Translations under genes and position numbers: made by a program
Shown here: positions 1 to 6,200 of the stretch, piece by piece
How the letters are laid out: the number at the start of each line of letters is the position of its first letter
Position numbering within the stretch: the stretch's first letter is position 1
Notes under the pieces: generated by a model
Told to the model about the DNA's origin: nothing
Seen by the model: only the letters and a program-made list of their open reading frames with translations
The model's database searches: none
Source of the DNA: Chloroflexota bacterium
GTDB taxonomy: Bacteria; Chloroflexota; Dehalococcoidia; JACPQK01
Reading direction: 5' to 3'
Length of the DNA stretch: 8,009 nt
Assembly (NCBI GenBank): GCA_016190535.1
Contig: JACPQK010000088.1
Location: 1-8,009 of the forward strand

Positions 1-770
1 GGCAGAGGGGGGGAGACCCTGGCCTCCGGATAGGTATCATTGTAGAAGCTTATGGTGCGCACCAGCTCCTCGGCCAGCCGCTGAGGGGCTGAGTCTGTAT
101 CTAGAGGCTCATCCCCTAGCCACATGCTCCGCACCACGGCAGGCACGGAGTCCACAGCGATGACGATGTCGATGCTGTCCGTCTCCACATTGGCTACGAT
201 GGTGTGGCTCTGGGATGTCGCTCGTAACAGCGCCAGAGGGGCCAGCTCCACTTTGCGCAGGGGTAGCCCCGCCAGCTTTACGGTCTCTATCAGGGCTTGT
301 AGCGGGGATTTAGGCGCGGCCAGCACCAGGAAGCTCCGCTCCGTTTCCCTCACGGCCACCTGGTCCCAGAAGAGGTATTGGGCACTCTCGGAGAAGGCCA
401 TGAGCCGGCGGGCCTCCCGGGGCACTACCTCCCGGGGGTCTACGTCCTTAGCGCGGGGCAGATTGATCAGCCGGCAAATGCCCTGGAATCCGGGGAAGGC
501 TGCTATGGCAGGCGCTCTGGGAATGCCTTTCCCCGCCAGGGCGTTGCGGAACACCTGGCTCATGCCTTGCGGGTTGGCGATAAAACCATTGCGCAGGAAG
601 GCGGGATTGAAGGGGATATGTGCCCAGTCCAGGACCTTTCCCCTGCTAACCAGGACGAGGCGCAGGCTGTTGCCCTGGATAGAGAAGACTATCCGTTTAC
701 CCGTCACCAAGGGGAGGCTGGGGAGCATCCTTCGCCACCCCCTACTGCCCTGGAGCACGGTAGCCAACAT
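1..770 (-). CDS. pilM: PilM-like type IV pilus assembly protein (C-terminus cut by window edge)
   Basis: The reading frame is open from an ATG at 770-768 to the left edge (256 codons). I identify it by position directly after pilN and pilO-like genes and by the PilM/actin-fold layout: a first beta-hairpin (residues 25-49, GKRIVFSIQGNSLRLVLV), a FPG...INLP segment (92-105), PREVVPREARRLMAFS (112-127), a second nucleotide-motif region (190-206) and a helix like RLAEELVRTISFYNDTYP (231-248). PilM is a cytoplasmic actin-like ATPase that binds the N-terminal tail of PilN and helps link the PilB motor to the inner-membrane complex. The family is usually about 350 residues, so roughly 100 are missing. 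The usual acidic and glycine residues of both phosphate motifs are replaced (S30-I-Q-G and N194-V-E-T). The start abuts the previous stop (TAGATG) without a clear Shine-Dalgarno, suggesting coupling; an ATG at codon 15 is an alternative. PilM assignment is probable, not certain. Confidence 0.72.
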   Translation of the reverse strand, partial: MLATVLQGSRGWRRMLPSLPLVTGKRIVFSIQGNSLRLVLVSRGKVLDWAHIPFNPAFLRNGFIANPQGMSQVFRNALAGKGIPRAPAIAAFPGFQGICRLINLPRAKDVDPREVVPREARRLMAFSESAQYLFWDQVAVRETERSFLVLAAPKSPLQALIETVKLAGLPLRKVELAPLALLRATSQSHTIVANVETDSIDIVIAVDSVPAVVRSMWLGDEPLDTDSAPQRLAEELVRTISFYNDTYPEARVSPPL

Positions 771-1322
771 CTATTGCACCGCGGAATACACCATTAGCTC
801 CATGGTGAATTCCCAGCCCAGGTTTCCCTCAATCCGCTTCAGCGTTAGCTTGTCCAGGAGAGGTGCATAAGGGGATCTCGTGGCGTCGGCCAAGAAGCGG
901 TGGACCCCGGAGGGGGGCCCCTGCCCCGAGAGGCTGAACTTGTAGGTACTGAGGTCTGTGTCCCCTATCTTGGTGGTGCCGGAGTCCAGGTTAAGGCCCC
1001 TTAGCTCCAACCAGCTGCTGGCAGCCCATCCCCACAGCTTCAGGGTCACCTCTGTAACGTCCCCGGTCCCGAAGCTGCTCTCCGACAGGGCCGCTTCCAG
1101 CACCCCTTTCCGGGACTGGAGCGCCGCTATGTTGGACTCCTCGATGGCCCTGTCCAGGGCAATGCGGGCCTGCCGGCCCCGGGTCTCCCAGGTGTCCTCC
1201 TCGCTGGCCTGGCGGGCCTGGGCGAGCCTGATGCCCAGGTTGAGCACCAGGACGATGAGGGCTAGGGCCAGAAATATCTTGCCCGGGAGGGACAGCTTCT
1301 CCATCATCTTCCGCAGGCTCAT
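771..1322 (-). CDS. pilO: PilO-like inner-membrane pilus assembly protein
   Basis: This is a 183-residue bitopic protein: a short basic cytoplasmic start (MSLRKMMEKLSLPGK), one membrane helix (about 16-34, IFLALALIVLVLNLGI), a charged coiled-coil-like stretch (about 37-80) and a compact C-terminal domain with alternating beta-type sequence (90-183). That topology and length match PilO, which pairs with PilN in the membrane and aligns the pilus machine. Sequence identity to classical PilO is not obvious to me, so the call leans on architecture and on its place between pilN and pilM; a GspM-like label is the alternative. Its ATG (1322-1320) overlaps the pilN stop as ATGA. Its TAG stop (773-771) touches the pilM ATG. 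Both junctions suggest translational coupling. The periplasmic (or extracytoplasmic) part ends in a Phe/Tyr-rich strand (EFTMELMVYSAVQ). Confidence 0.68.
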   Translation of the reverse strand: MSLRKMMEKLSLPGKIFLALALIVLVLNLGIRLAQARQASEEDTWETRGRQARIALDRAIEESNIAALQSRKGVLEAALSESSFGTGDVTEVTLKLWGWAASSWLELRGLNLDSGTTKIGDTDLSTYKFSLSGQGPPSGVHRFLADATRSPYAPLLDKLTLKRIEGNLGWEFTMELMVYSAVQ

Positions 1323-1903
1323 GCCGTCACCAGTTCCACGGATAGAGTGAAGCTGAGGCCGCCCCCTGCCCCGGGGCCCCCCACTGCTGCGGTCCTGGTC
1401 ACGGTCACCCGGGATACGCCGGGGGTGGCTTTGAGCTGGTTATAGTACTGGGCCACCCCGTCGAAGCCCAGGCGGGAGATGCCCTCCACGGTGATGTCGT
1501 TGACCCCCTTGGCCACGGAGGTCAGCTCCACTCCCGCCGGCAGGGCCACCAGGAGATTGGACAACAGGCGGTCCCATTCCAGCCGCCGGCCCTGGAGGAA
1601 CTCTCGGACCTTGCTCTGTGCTTGCACGCGGGCCTCCAGGGCGGCGATCTCCTGGCGCAGCTTTTCCCCCGCTTGAATCTGGGGTGCCAGGGCATCGGCG
1701 GCAGCGAGCAGGCGCTGGTGCTCGGAGCGCAGGGTGGATATATCGCTCCGCGCATCCAGGTAGGGCTGTAGCGACCAGGGGAGGAGGAGTATTCCCACCA
1801 GAGCAAGTACCGCCAGGCCCCCCTCTAGGGGCGTGAGACGCCTGGGCCGGTGCTCTAGGGGCAGGATGTTGATATCCGGCAGCCTGGGGTAAGGGGCGCT
1901 CAC
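1319..1903 (-). CDS. pilN: PilN-like fimbrial assembly protein
   Basis: The 194-residue product begins with the PilN hallmark: a short cytoplasmic tail with an IN-x-LP box (residues 11-15, INILP) and an arginine cluster (HRPRR). This tail is known to bind PilM. One membrane helix follows (about 27-43), then a coiled coil (about 50-105, heptad-like RSEHQRLLAAADAL and LRQEIAALEARVQ) and a ferredoxin-like domain (106-194, including WDRLLSNLLVALPAGVELTS and VEGISR), with a Gly-rich loop (175-182). Length and order fit the PilN family (PF05137 type). The start is GTG (1903-1901); it overlaps the pilC stop TGA as GTGA, and the gene's own TGA overlaps the next ATG. PilN with PilO forms the inner-membrane alignment subcomplex of the type IV pilus. 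Identification is firm; pilus versus a type II secretion relative is decided only by the neighbours. Confidence 0.85.
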   Translation of the reverse strand: MSAPYPRLPDINILPLEHRPRRLTPLEGGLAVLALVGILLLPWSLQPYLDARSDISTLRSEHQRLLAAADALAPQIQAGEKLRQEIAALEARVQAQSKVREFLQGRRLEWDRLLSNLLVALPAGVELTSVAKGVNDITVEGISRLGFDGVAQYYNQLKATPGVSRVTVTRTAAVGGPGAGGGLSFTLSVELVTA

Positions 1904-3123
1904 CGGATCTGTCCTATGACCCCGTAGAGGGTGGACATGACCGCCATCGCTACGAAGCCCACTGCCCCACCGATCACCAGGATCAGGGTAGGTTCGATCA
2001 TGGCGGTGAGGGCGGTAATGGCCCGGTCTGTCTCCGCGTCGAAGAACTTGCTCAGGCTCAGCAGGTTCTGGCTCAAGGTCCCGGCTCGCTCCCCCACGAC
2101 TACCATCTGGCAGAAAATGGAGGGGAAGATCATCTGGCGGCTTACCGCCTGGGAGAAGGAATTCCCGCCCAGAATATCCTCCCTGGTCCGTACCAGGGCC
2201 TGTCTAAGCTGTAGGTTGCCACTGGTGCGCGCCGATAGCTCCAGTGCCTCCGCCAGGGGGATACCTGCGGAAAGCATAGTGTAGAGGCTGCTGGTGAAGC
2301 GGTAAAGGAGGGCTAAACGGACGGCCCGCCCGATGAAAGGCGCTCGCAGGACAAGGGCATCCTTGGTGGCGGCGCCCCTGGGGGTACGGAAATAGAGCCA
2401 CAGGCCAACGGCCAGCGCAATCAGGATCAGGGGGCCCAGCTTGGCCCACTGCTGGGCGAAGTTGGTTACGCCGATAAGTATCTTCGCAGGTAGGGGCATC
2501 TCCGAGCCGAACTCCTGGAACAGGTTGCCCAGGGCTGGCAGCGAGTAGGTAAGAAGGACATAGCCTGCCACTATCCCCACCAGGCCTACCATTGCCGGGT
2601 AGCGCAAGGCGCTGGTGATCTTCCTGGTTAGCGTGGCCTGGCTTTCCAGGTAGTTGGCTACCTCGTGCAGGACCAGCTCCAGCCGGCCCGTTTCCTCGGC
2701 CACGGTGACCAGGCGACAATACAGGGTGGGGAAGACCCCGGGGTGTCTGGCCATGGCCTGGGACAGGCTGTTACCGGCCTGGATGTCTAGGCGCACCTTC
2801 CCGATGGCCTCCCGGAGCAGCAGGTTGCCAGCGCGCTCCTCCACGATCTGGAGGCCCGAGTTCAGGGGGATCCCCGCTTGGAGTAGGGTGGCCAGCTCCC
2901 GGGCAAAGGAGACCAGCTCCATAGCCTTGGGGCGAAAGAAGGTGGGGAGCTGGCCATAAAGCTGACGGCGAAGTTGCTTGATACGTGAGCGCTCAGGCTT
3001 CAGGGAGGCGACCACCAGCTCCGAGCGCCACAGGAACTCCTCGGCCTGGGCAGGGGTCTCTACGGGCAGGACGCCCGATACCCGTCTCCCTTCACTGTTG
3101 TAAGCTACATATCTAATGGCCAA
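1900..3123 (-). CDS. pilC: PilC/GspF-type inner-membrane platform protein
   Basis: The 407-residue protein has the standard two-copy T2SSF layout: copy one at about 70-195 (ELATLLQAGIPLNSGLQIV, with AGNSLSQAM, then VAEETGRLELVL) and copy two at about 272-397 (YTMLSAGIPLAEALELSA, GGNSFSQAV, VGERAGTLSQNL). Membrane helices are expected near 176-198, 228-245 and 376-398. PilC is the polytopic platform that the PilB ATPase is thought to rotate to extract pilins from the membrane; the family is about 400 residues, so this one is full length. The chosen start is TTG (3123-3121), with the usual family opening (AIRYVAYNSEGRRVSG) straight after it; no in-frame ATG or GTG lies between the pilB stop and this point, and only a weak GAGG sits about 10 nt upstream. 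It follows pilB after 36 bp, in the same frame, separated by the pilB TAG. It ends overlapping pilN. Confidence 0.93.
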   Translation of the reverse strand: MAIRYVAYNSEGRRVSGVLPVETPAQAEEFLWRSELVVASLKPERSRIKQLRRQLYGQLPTFFRPKAMELVSFARELATLLQAGIPLNSGLQIVEERAGNLLLREAIGKVRLDIQAGNSLSQAMARHPGVFPTLYCRLVTVAEETGRLELVLHEVANYLESQATLTRKITSALRYPAMVGLVGIVAGYVLLTYSLPALGNLFQEFGSEMPLPAKILIGVTNFAQQWAKLGPLILIALAVGLWLYFRTPRGAATKDALVLRAPFIGRAVRLALLYRFTSSLYTMLSAGIPLAEALELSARTSGNLQLRQALVRTREDILGGNSFSQAVSRQMIFPSIFCQMVVVGERAGTLSQNLLSLSKFFDAETDRAITALTAMIEPTLILVIGGAVGFVAMAVMSTLYGVIGQIR

Positions 3124-3159
3124 CTCAGGCGAGCCTCGCAGTCCGGAACTGGCCTGGGC

Positions 3160-4890
3160 CTAGTCTATGGTGAATACGCTCCTGACCACCTCAGCGGGGG
3201 TAGTGACCCCGTCTTTAGCCTTGAGCATGCCATCCCGCCTCATGGTCAGCATCCCGCCCTTTACCCCCTGTTCCTTGATTTCCCGAGCGGACGCCTGTTT
3301 GGAGATGAGGAGTCTTACCTGCTCGGCAATGGGCAGTACCTCGAACACCCCGATGCGCCCCCGGAAACTGGTATAGGAACAGAAGTTGCAGCCCCGGCCC
3401 TGGTAGAAATCGTTACGTACCTCCCCCATCTCCTGCTGAAAGGCCATGGCCACGTCGGGGGGTACTGTCACCATGGTCCTGCAGTAGGGGCACAGCTTGC
3501 GCACCAGCCGTTGGGCCACGCTGCCAATCACCGCTGAGGTCACCAGGAAAGGCTCAATGCCCATGTCAATGAGGCGGACGATAGCGGCGGCGGAGTCGTT
3601 AGCGTGGATGGTAGAAAGTACCAGGTGGCCGGTGAGGGCCGCCTGGATGGCAATCTCCGCGGTCTCCTGGTCGCGTATCTCGCCCACCAGGATGATATCC
3701 GGGTCCAGGCGCATGATGGCCCGCAGGCCCACGGCGAAGGTGATCCCGGCCTGGCGGTTCACCTGGATCTGGTTCACCCCCTCGAACTGGTATTCGATAG
3801 GGTCCTCCACCGTCATAATGTTGCGCCCCTTCCCGGTCAACTGGGTGAGGGCGGAGTAGAGCGTGGTGGTCTTACCGGAGCCGGTAGGCCCGCTGACCAT
3901 GATCATCCCGAAGGGGGCCTTGAGAAGGCTTTCGAAAGAAGCCAGGGCTGGGGGTTGGAAACCCAGGTCTGAAAGCTGGACCAGGGATACGCCCTTGTCC
4001 AGCACCCGCAGCACCATCATCTCGCCATGATGGGTCTCGGCGGTAGCTACCCGGAAGTTGATCTCCCGGTCCTCCACGGTAGCAGTGAACTGGCCGTCCT
4101 GGGGGCGGCGGCGCTCGGCGATGTCCATGCCCGCCAGCACCTTTACTCGGGAGGTCAGCGCCTGGTGCACCCCCATGGGCAGGCTTACCACCTCATGCAA
4201 GGTGCCGTCAATCCGATAGTAGACCTTGAGCTCTGCCTCCGTGGGCACCACGTGGATGTCAGAGGCCCGGTCCTTCACGGCCTGGGCGATTACGGTGTCC
4301 ACCGCCTTGACGGCAGGGGCCTGGGCTACAGCCTCCGCCTCCAGGCGGCGGGGTGCCGCGGGAGGAGGCGCCGCCGGGCCTGTGGTGGGGGCAGTGGGGG
4401 ATACAATGCGGGTCAGCTCCTCGGCCATTCGGGAGGTGGACTTGTAGTTGGCATCGATGGATTCCTTCAGGCCACCGCGCAGAGGGAGCACAGGCTTTAT
4501 CCTCTTGCGGGTGAGGGCAGCCAGGGTATCCAGGAGCTGCACGTCGTGGGGGTCCTCCATGGCCACCCGCAGGGTGTCCCCGTCCAGGGACAGGGGGAGC
4601 ACATTGCGTTCTCGGGCCACGGCCTCAGGCACCAGGGCCACGGCCTCGGGCTGGATCTTGTACTGGCGGAGCTCTACTACAGGCACACCAAGCTGGAAGC
4701 TGAGCACGGTGGCCAGGGTCTCTGGGGTCACGATCTGCTCACTGAGCAGGACCTCGCTCAGCTTCCTGTTGGTAGCCCTGGCCTTGGCCTGGGCGGCCAG
4801 CAGTTGCTCCCGGGTCAGGAATGCCCCGTCTACCAGGGCATTTCCCACCCTTTCCTCTATCCCTACAATGGTGCGCCGCTCGGTGGCCAT
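3160..4890 (-). CDS. pilB: PilB/GspE-type pilus extension ATPase
   Basis: This is a secretion ATPase of 576 residues from ATG 4890-4888 (583 if GTG 4911 is used). In 576-residue numbering: an MshEN/T2SSE N-domain (about 10-140), a Pro/Ala-rich linker (about 164-183), an Asp box (RASDIHVVP, 208-216), Walker A GPTGSGKT (334-341), Walker B region LDPDIILVGEIRD with catalytic Glu (395-407), His box GHLVLSTIHAND (421-432), a zinc tetracysteine C467/C470...C501/C504, and FRGRIGVFEVLPI (509-521). The N-domain, the tetracysteine and pilCNO neighbours mark it as an assembly ATPase rather than the retraction ATPase PilT. It should hydrolyse ATP at the cytoplasmic face to drive pilin polymerisation through PilC. 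I prefer the ATG because GGAAGG lies 5 nt upstream of it, and because the GTG would sit only about 12 nt after the predicted transcript start. No key residue is missing. Confidence 0.95.
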   Translation of the reverse strand: MATERRTIVGIEERVGNALVDGAFLTREQLLAAQAKARATNRKLSEVLLSEQIVTPETLATVLSFQLGVPVVELRQYKIQPEAVALVPEAVARERNVLPLSLDGDTLRVAMEDPHDVQLLDTLAALTRKRIKPVLPLRGGLKESIDANYKSTSRMAEELTRIVSPTAPTTGPAAPPPAAPRRLEAEAVAQAPAVKAVDTVIAQAVKDRASDIHVVPTEAELKVYYRIDGTLHEVVSLPMGVHQALTSRVKVLAGMDIAERRRPQDGQFTATVEDREINFRVATAETHHGEMMVLRVLDKGVSLVQLSDLGFQPPALASFESLLKAPFGMIMVSGPTGSGKTTTLYSALTQLTGKGRNIMTVEDPIEYQFEGVNQIQVNRQAGITFAVGLRAIMRLDPDIILVGEIRDQETAEIAIQAALTGHLVLSTIHANDSAAAIVRLIDMGIEPFLVTSAVIGSVAQRLVRKLCPYCRTMVTVPPDVAMAFQQEMGEVRNDFYQGRGCNFCSYTSFRGRIGVFEVLPIAEQVRLLISKQASAREIKEQGVKGGMLTMRRDGMLKAKDGVTTPAEVVRSVFTID

Positions 4891-4902
4891 CCCTACCTTC
4901 CC
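4891..4902 (-). promoter_or_regulatory. Ribosome binding site deciding the pilB start
   Basis: On the minus strand GGGAAGGTAGGG precedes ATG 4890-4888. GGAAGG (4901-4896) has a 5-nt spacer to the ATG. The upstream in-frame GTG (4911-4909) has no comparable purine tract before it, so the shorter pilB is favoured. Confidence 0.55.
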
Positions 4903-4929
4903 ACTGCCCACATCTTGGACTGTGGAGAT

Positions 4930-4958
4930 ATCATGCCGTTGCTACACAGCGAAGTCAA
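4930..4958 (-). promoter_or_regulatory. Candidate sigma-70-type promoter for the pil operon
   Basis: On the minus strand TTGACT (4958-4953, five of six matches to TTGACA), a 17-bp spacer, then CATGAT (4935-4930, four of six matches to TATAAT). Transcription would begin near 4923, giving a leader of about 33 nt to the pilB ATG at 4890. The spacing is ideal but the -10 is weak; this is a reading by eye only. Confidence 0.35.
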
Positions 4959-5049
4959 GTCTACAAATACCCCTATCCCGGCTACCACATACTTGTGGCC
5001 GGGACCCGCTGGCCAAAAGCTGTATTCTTTTCAAACTCTAAGGGAATTT

Positions 5050-5088
5050 TACCACAAACATCCGCAGCAAGGGGTGTGAGGTGTGGTA
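5050..5088. repeat. TACCACA inverted repeat pair
   Basis: TACCACA at 5050-5056 and its exact reverse complement TGTGGTA at 5082-5088 are separated by 25 bp. A third copy, TACCACA at 4983-4989, lies closer to pilB inside another hairpin. Such repeated half-sites can be operator elements, but 7-bp matches are short and nothing identifies a regulator. Confidence 0.4.
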
Positions 5089-5292
5089 CCTTCATTATTC
5101 CCGGGGTTCTCCCCGTAGGATATAGGGGTCCTGGGCCTTTCCGAGCTTCGAGGGTGTCATCTAATACCGTCTCATTCTGGGGTATCCCTTAAGGGGATGC
5201 GAGGGAGTAACCTCCCAGATGCGTGTACGAAGGAAAGACGTTGCTGAGACTAGTGGTTGCATAAATCAGCGTATGAAAGACCCACCTCAACC

Positions 5293-5357
5293 GCGCTCAC
5301 CCTGAGCGTGTCGAAGGGTGAACCGCTCATGGTTCGACAGGCGCACCACGAGCGGTT
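5293..5357. repeat. REP-like composite inverted repeat
   Basis: The element contains nested inverted pairs: CACCCT (5298-5303) with AGGGTG (5315-5320), TGTCGAA (5310-5316) with TTCGACA (5333-5339), and AACCGCTC (5321-5328) with GAGCGGTT (5350-5357). From memory, very similar sequence (CACCCTGAGC...TCGAAGGGTG and GGTTCGACAGGC...CACCACGAGCGG) recurs in intergenic DNA of many environmental bacteria, including Dehalococcoidia. It is often mis-translated as a peptide like RLSNHERxTLRxAQGER, which also appears here on the minus strand. It sits between two convergent-neutral operons on the same strand. Copy number in this genome cannot be judged from the window. Confidence 0.6.
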
Positions 5358-5411
5358 GTTCATAACGCTCTTTTCTGCCAGTAGGCACTAGAGGTTTGTG
5401 GGACAGGGGGG

Positions 5412-5439
5412 GTAGGGGCAATTCATGAATTGCCCCTAC
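5412..5439. repeat. Perfect 28-bp palindrome at the permease stop codon
   Basis: GTAGGGGCAATTCA is followed immediately by its exact reverse complement, centred between 5425 and 5426. The permease stop TAG (5438-5436) is inside one arm. No T-tract follows on the minus strand (CCCCCC comes next), so it is not a standard intrinsic terminator. From memory, similar GTAGGGGC...GCCCCTAC palindromes recur between genes in various environmental genomes, so it is probably a dispersed repeat unit. It could still stabilise the 3' end of the transcript as a hairpin. Confidence 0.6.
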
Positions 5440-6200
5440 TTTATCAAGCGCCTCCGCATCAGCCGGAGAGCGAGCCAGAACGAGCCCGCCGAGGCCAGGG
5501 CCAGCCAGGTCAGGTCCACCACCAGACCCCAGCCCAAGTTGCCCTGGAGCAGGGCGCGCACCAGGTCTACGCCGTGGGTGAGGGGCAGCATCCAGGCCAG
5601 GTCCTGCACTATGCGGGGCAGCCTGGAAAGGGGAAAGAATACCCCGCTGAAGAAGAACATGGGTGTGATAAACAGGGTGAAGTAGTAATTGAAGGCATGT
5701 ATGCTGGGCACTACGGCCGTAAACACCATGGAGATGCTGGCAAAGGCAAAGCCGATGAGCACTGCGGCCAGAGGCACCAGCAGCGCCCCGGGCGAAGATA
5801 CCTGCCCAAAAAGGGCCAGGGCGGCCAGCAGGGCCAGGGCACTCAGCACCGCCCGGGTGGCCCCCCAGAGGATCTCCCCAGCGATCACATCCTCCACCTC
5901 CAGGGGGGTAGCTATGATGGAGTCGAAGGTGCGCTGCATCTCCATGCGCACATAGGAGCCGTAGCTGCACTCAAAGCTGGCCCCAAACATGGCATAGGCA
6001 GCGATAATCCCCGGAGCAATGAAACTCAGGTAGGTCTGTCCATTGACCAGGCCGATGTACGCCCCCAGGCCAAAGCCCATGGCCGCCATGATAAACAGGG
6101 GCTCCCCCAGAAAAGGTCCCACCTCGAACTTCCACAGTCGGAGGAAGACATCCCGGTTGCGCTGCCATACATAGTAGGCCCGGTAGGAGGGATAGCTCAC
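5436..6200 (-). CDS. ABC-2 type exporter permease, NodJ-like
   Basis: The 254-residue product is a six-helix ABC-2 permease: a cytoplasmic start with WQRNRDVFLRLWK (12-24), then helices near 30-48, 57-78, 108-131, 138-160, 170-190 and 228-248. Features typical of the NodJ/DrrB-like branch are RMEMQRTFDSIIATPL followed by GEILWGATRA in the cytoplasmic loop (85-117) and the signature FFFSGVFFPLSRLP...PLTHGVDLVRALL (183-218). It forms the membrane path for the ATPase encoded just upstream; their genes overlap as GTGA (GTG start 6200-6198, ATPase TGA 6199-6197), which implies a coupled two-gene exporter. The substrate is unknown; NodJ itself exports lipo-oligosaccharide, but relatives export lipids, polysaccharides or drugs, and nothing here chooses between them. 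The last residues (LIK) and the stop read into a palindromic repeat, so the C-terminus may have been reset by that element. Confidence 0.88.
   Translation of the reverse strand: MSYPSYRAYYVWQRNRDVFLRLWKFEVGPFLGEPLFIMAAMGFGLGAYIGLVNGQTYLSFIAPGIIAAYAMFGASFECSYGSYVRMEMQRTFDSIIATPLEVEDVIAGEILWGATRAVLSALALLAALALFGQVSSPGALLVPLAAVLIGFAFASISMVFTAVVPSIHAFNYYFTLFITPMFFFSGVFFPLSRLPRIVQDLAWMLPLTHGVDLVRALLQGNLGWGLVVDLTWLALASAGSFWLALRLMRRRLIK

Larger units (their letters stand above)
4912..5286. other. Gene-free region upstream of pilB with clustered inverted repeats
   Basis: I see no credible coding frame here; the open frames on the plus strand are continuations of antisense shadows of pilB. The region is more AT-rich and irregular than its surroundings. 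It holds the candidate pilB promoter (4930-4958), a bulged hairpin (4977-5003: CCCGG/CCGGG and CCACA/TGTGG arms, loop TACT), three TACCACA-type motifs (4983-4989, 5050-5056, inverted at 5082-5088), a CGGGG-TTCT-CCCCG hairpin (5103-5115 core), an ATCCC/GGGAT hairpin (5184-5198) and a GGGAG-TAAC-CTCCC hairpin (5203-5216). The latter two sit within a GTCTCA/TGAGAC pair (5169-5174 and 5245-5250). I matched none of it to a riboswitch class I know. Confidence 0.5.

Noticed and set aside
124..870. A 248-codon plus-strand open frame over pilM and the end of the pilO-like gene
   Set aside because: It is Ser/Arg-rich with no domain pattern, and it crosses the boundary of two minus-strand genes that have coherent protein features.
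4977..5003. An intrinsic terminator upstream of pilB
   Set aside because: The bulged GC-rich hairpin has no T-run on either side, so it is better treated as a possible regulatory structure.
4027..5079. A 350-codon open frame on the plus strand antisense to pilB
   Set aside because: It lies over the strongly supported pilB, has a low-complexity Gly/His/Leu-rich composition and no recognisable motif. It is a shadow of high-GC codon usage.
4912..5286. A cyclic-di-GMP riboswitch controlling the pilus operon
   Set aside because: I looked for the conserved GEMM core on the minus strand and did not find it, nor the TPP, cobalamin or fluoride motifs I know.
5287..5970. A 227-codon minus-strand open frame overlapping the permease and running through both repeats
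   Set aside because: It is an out-of-frame reading of the permease; its end (RLSNHERFTLRHAQGERG) is the typical false translation of a REP-like repeat.
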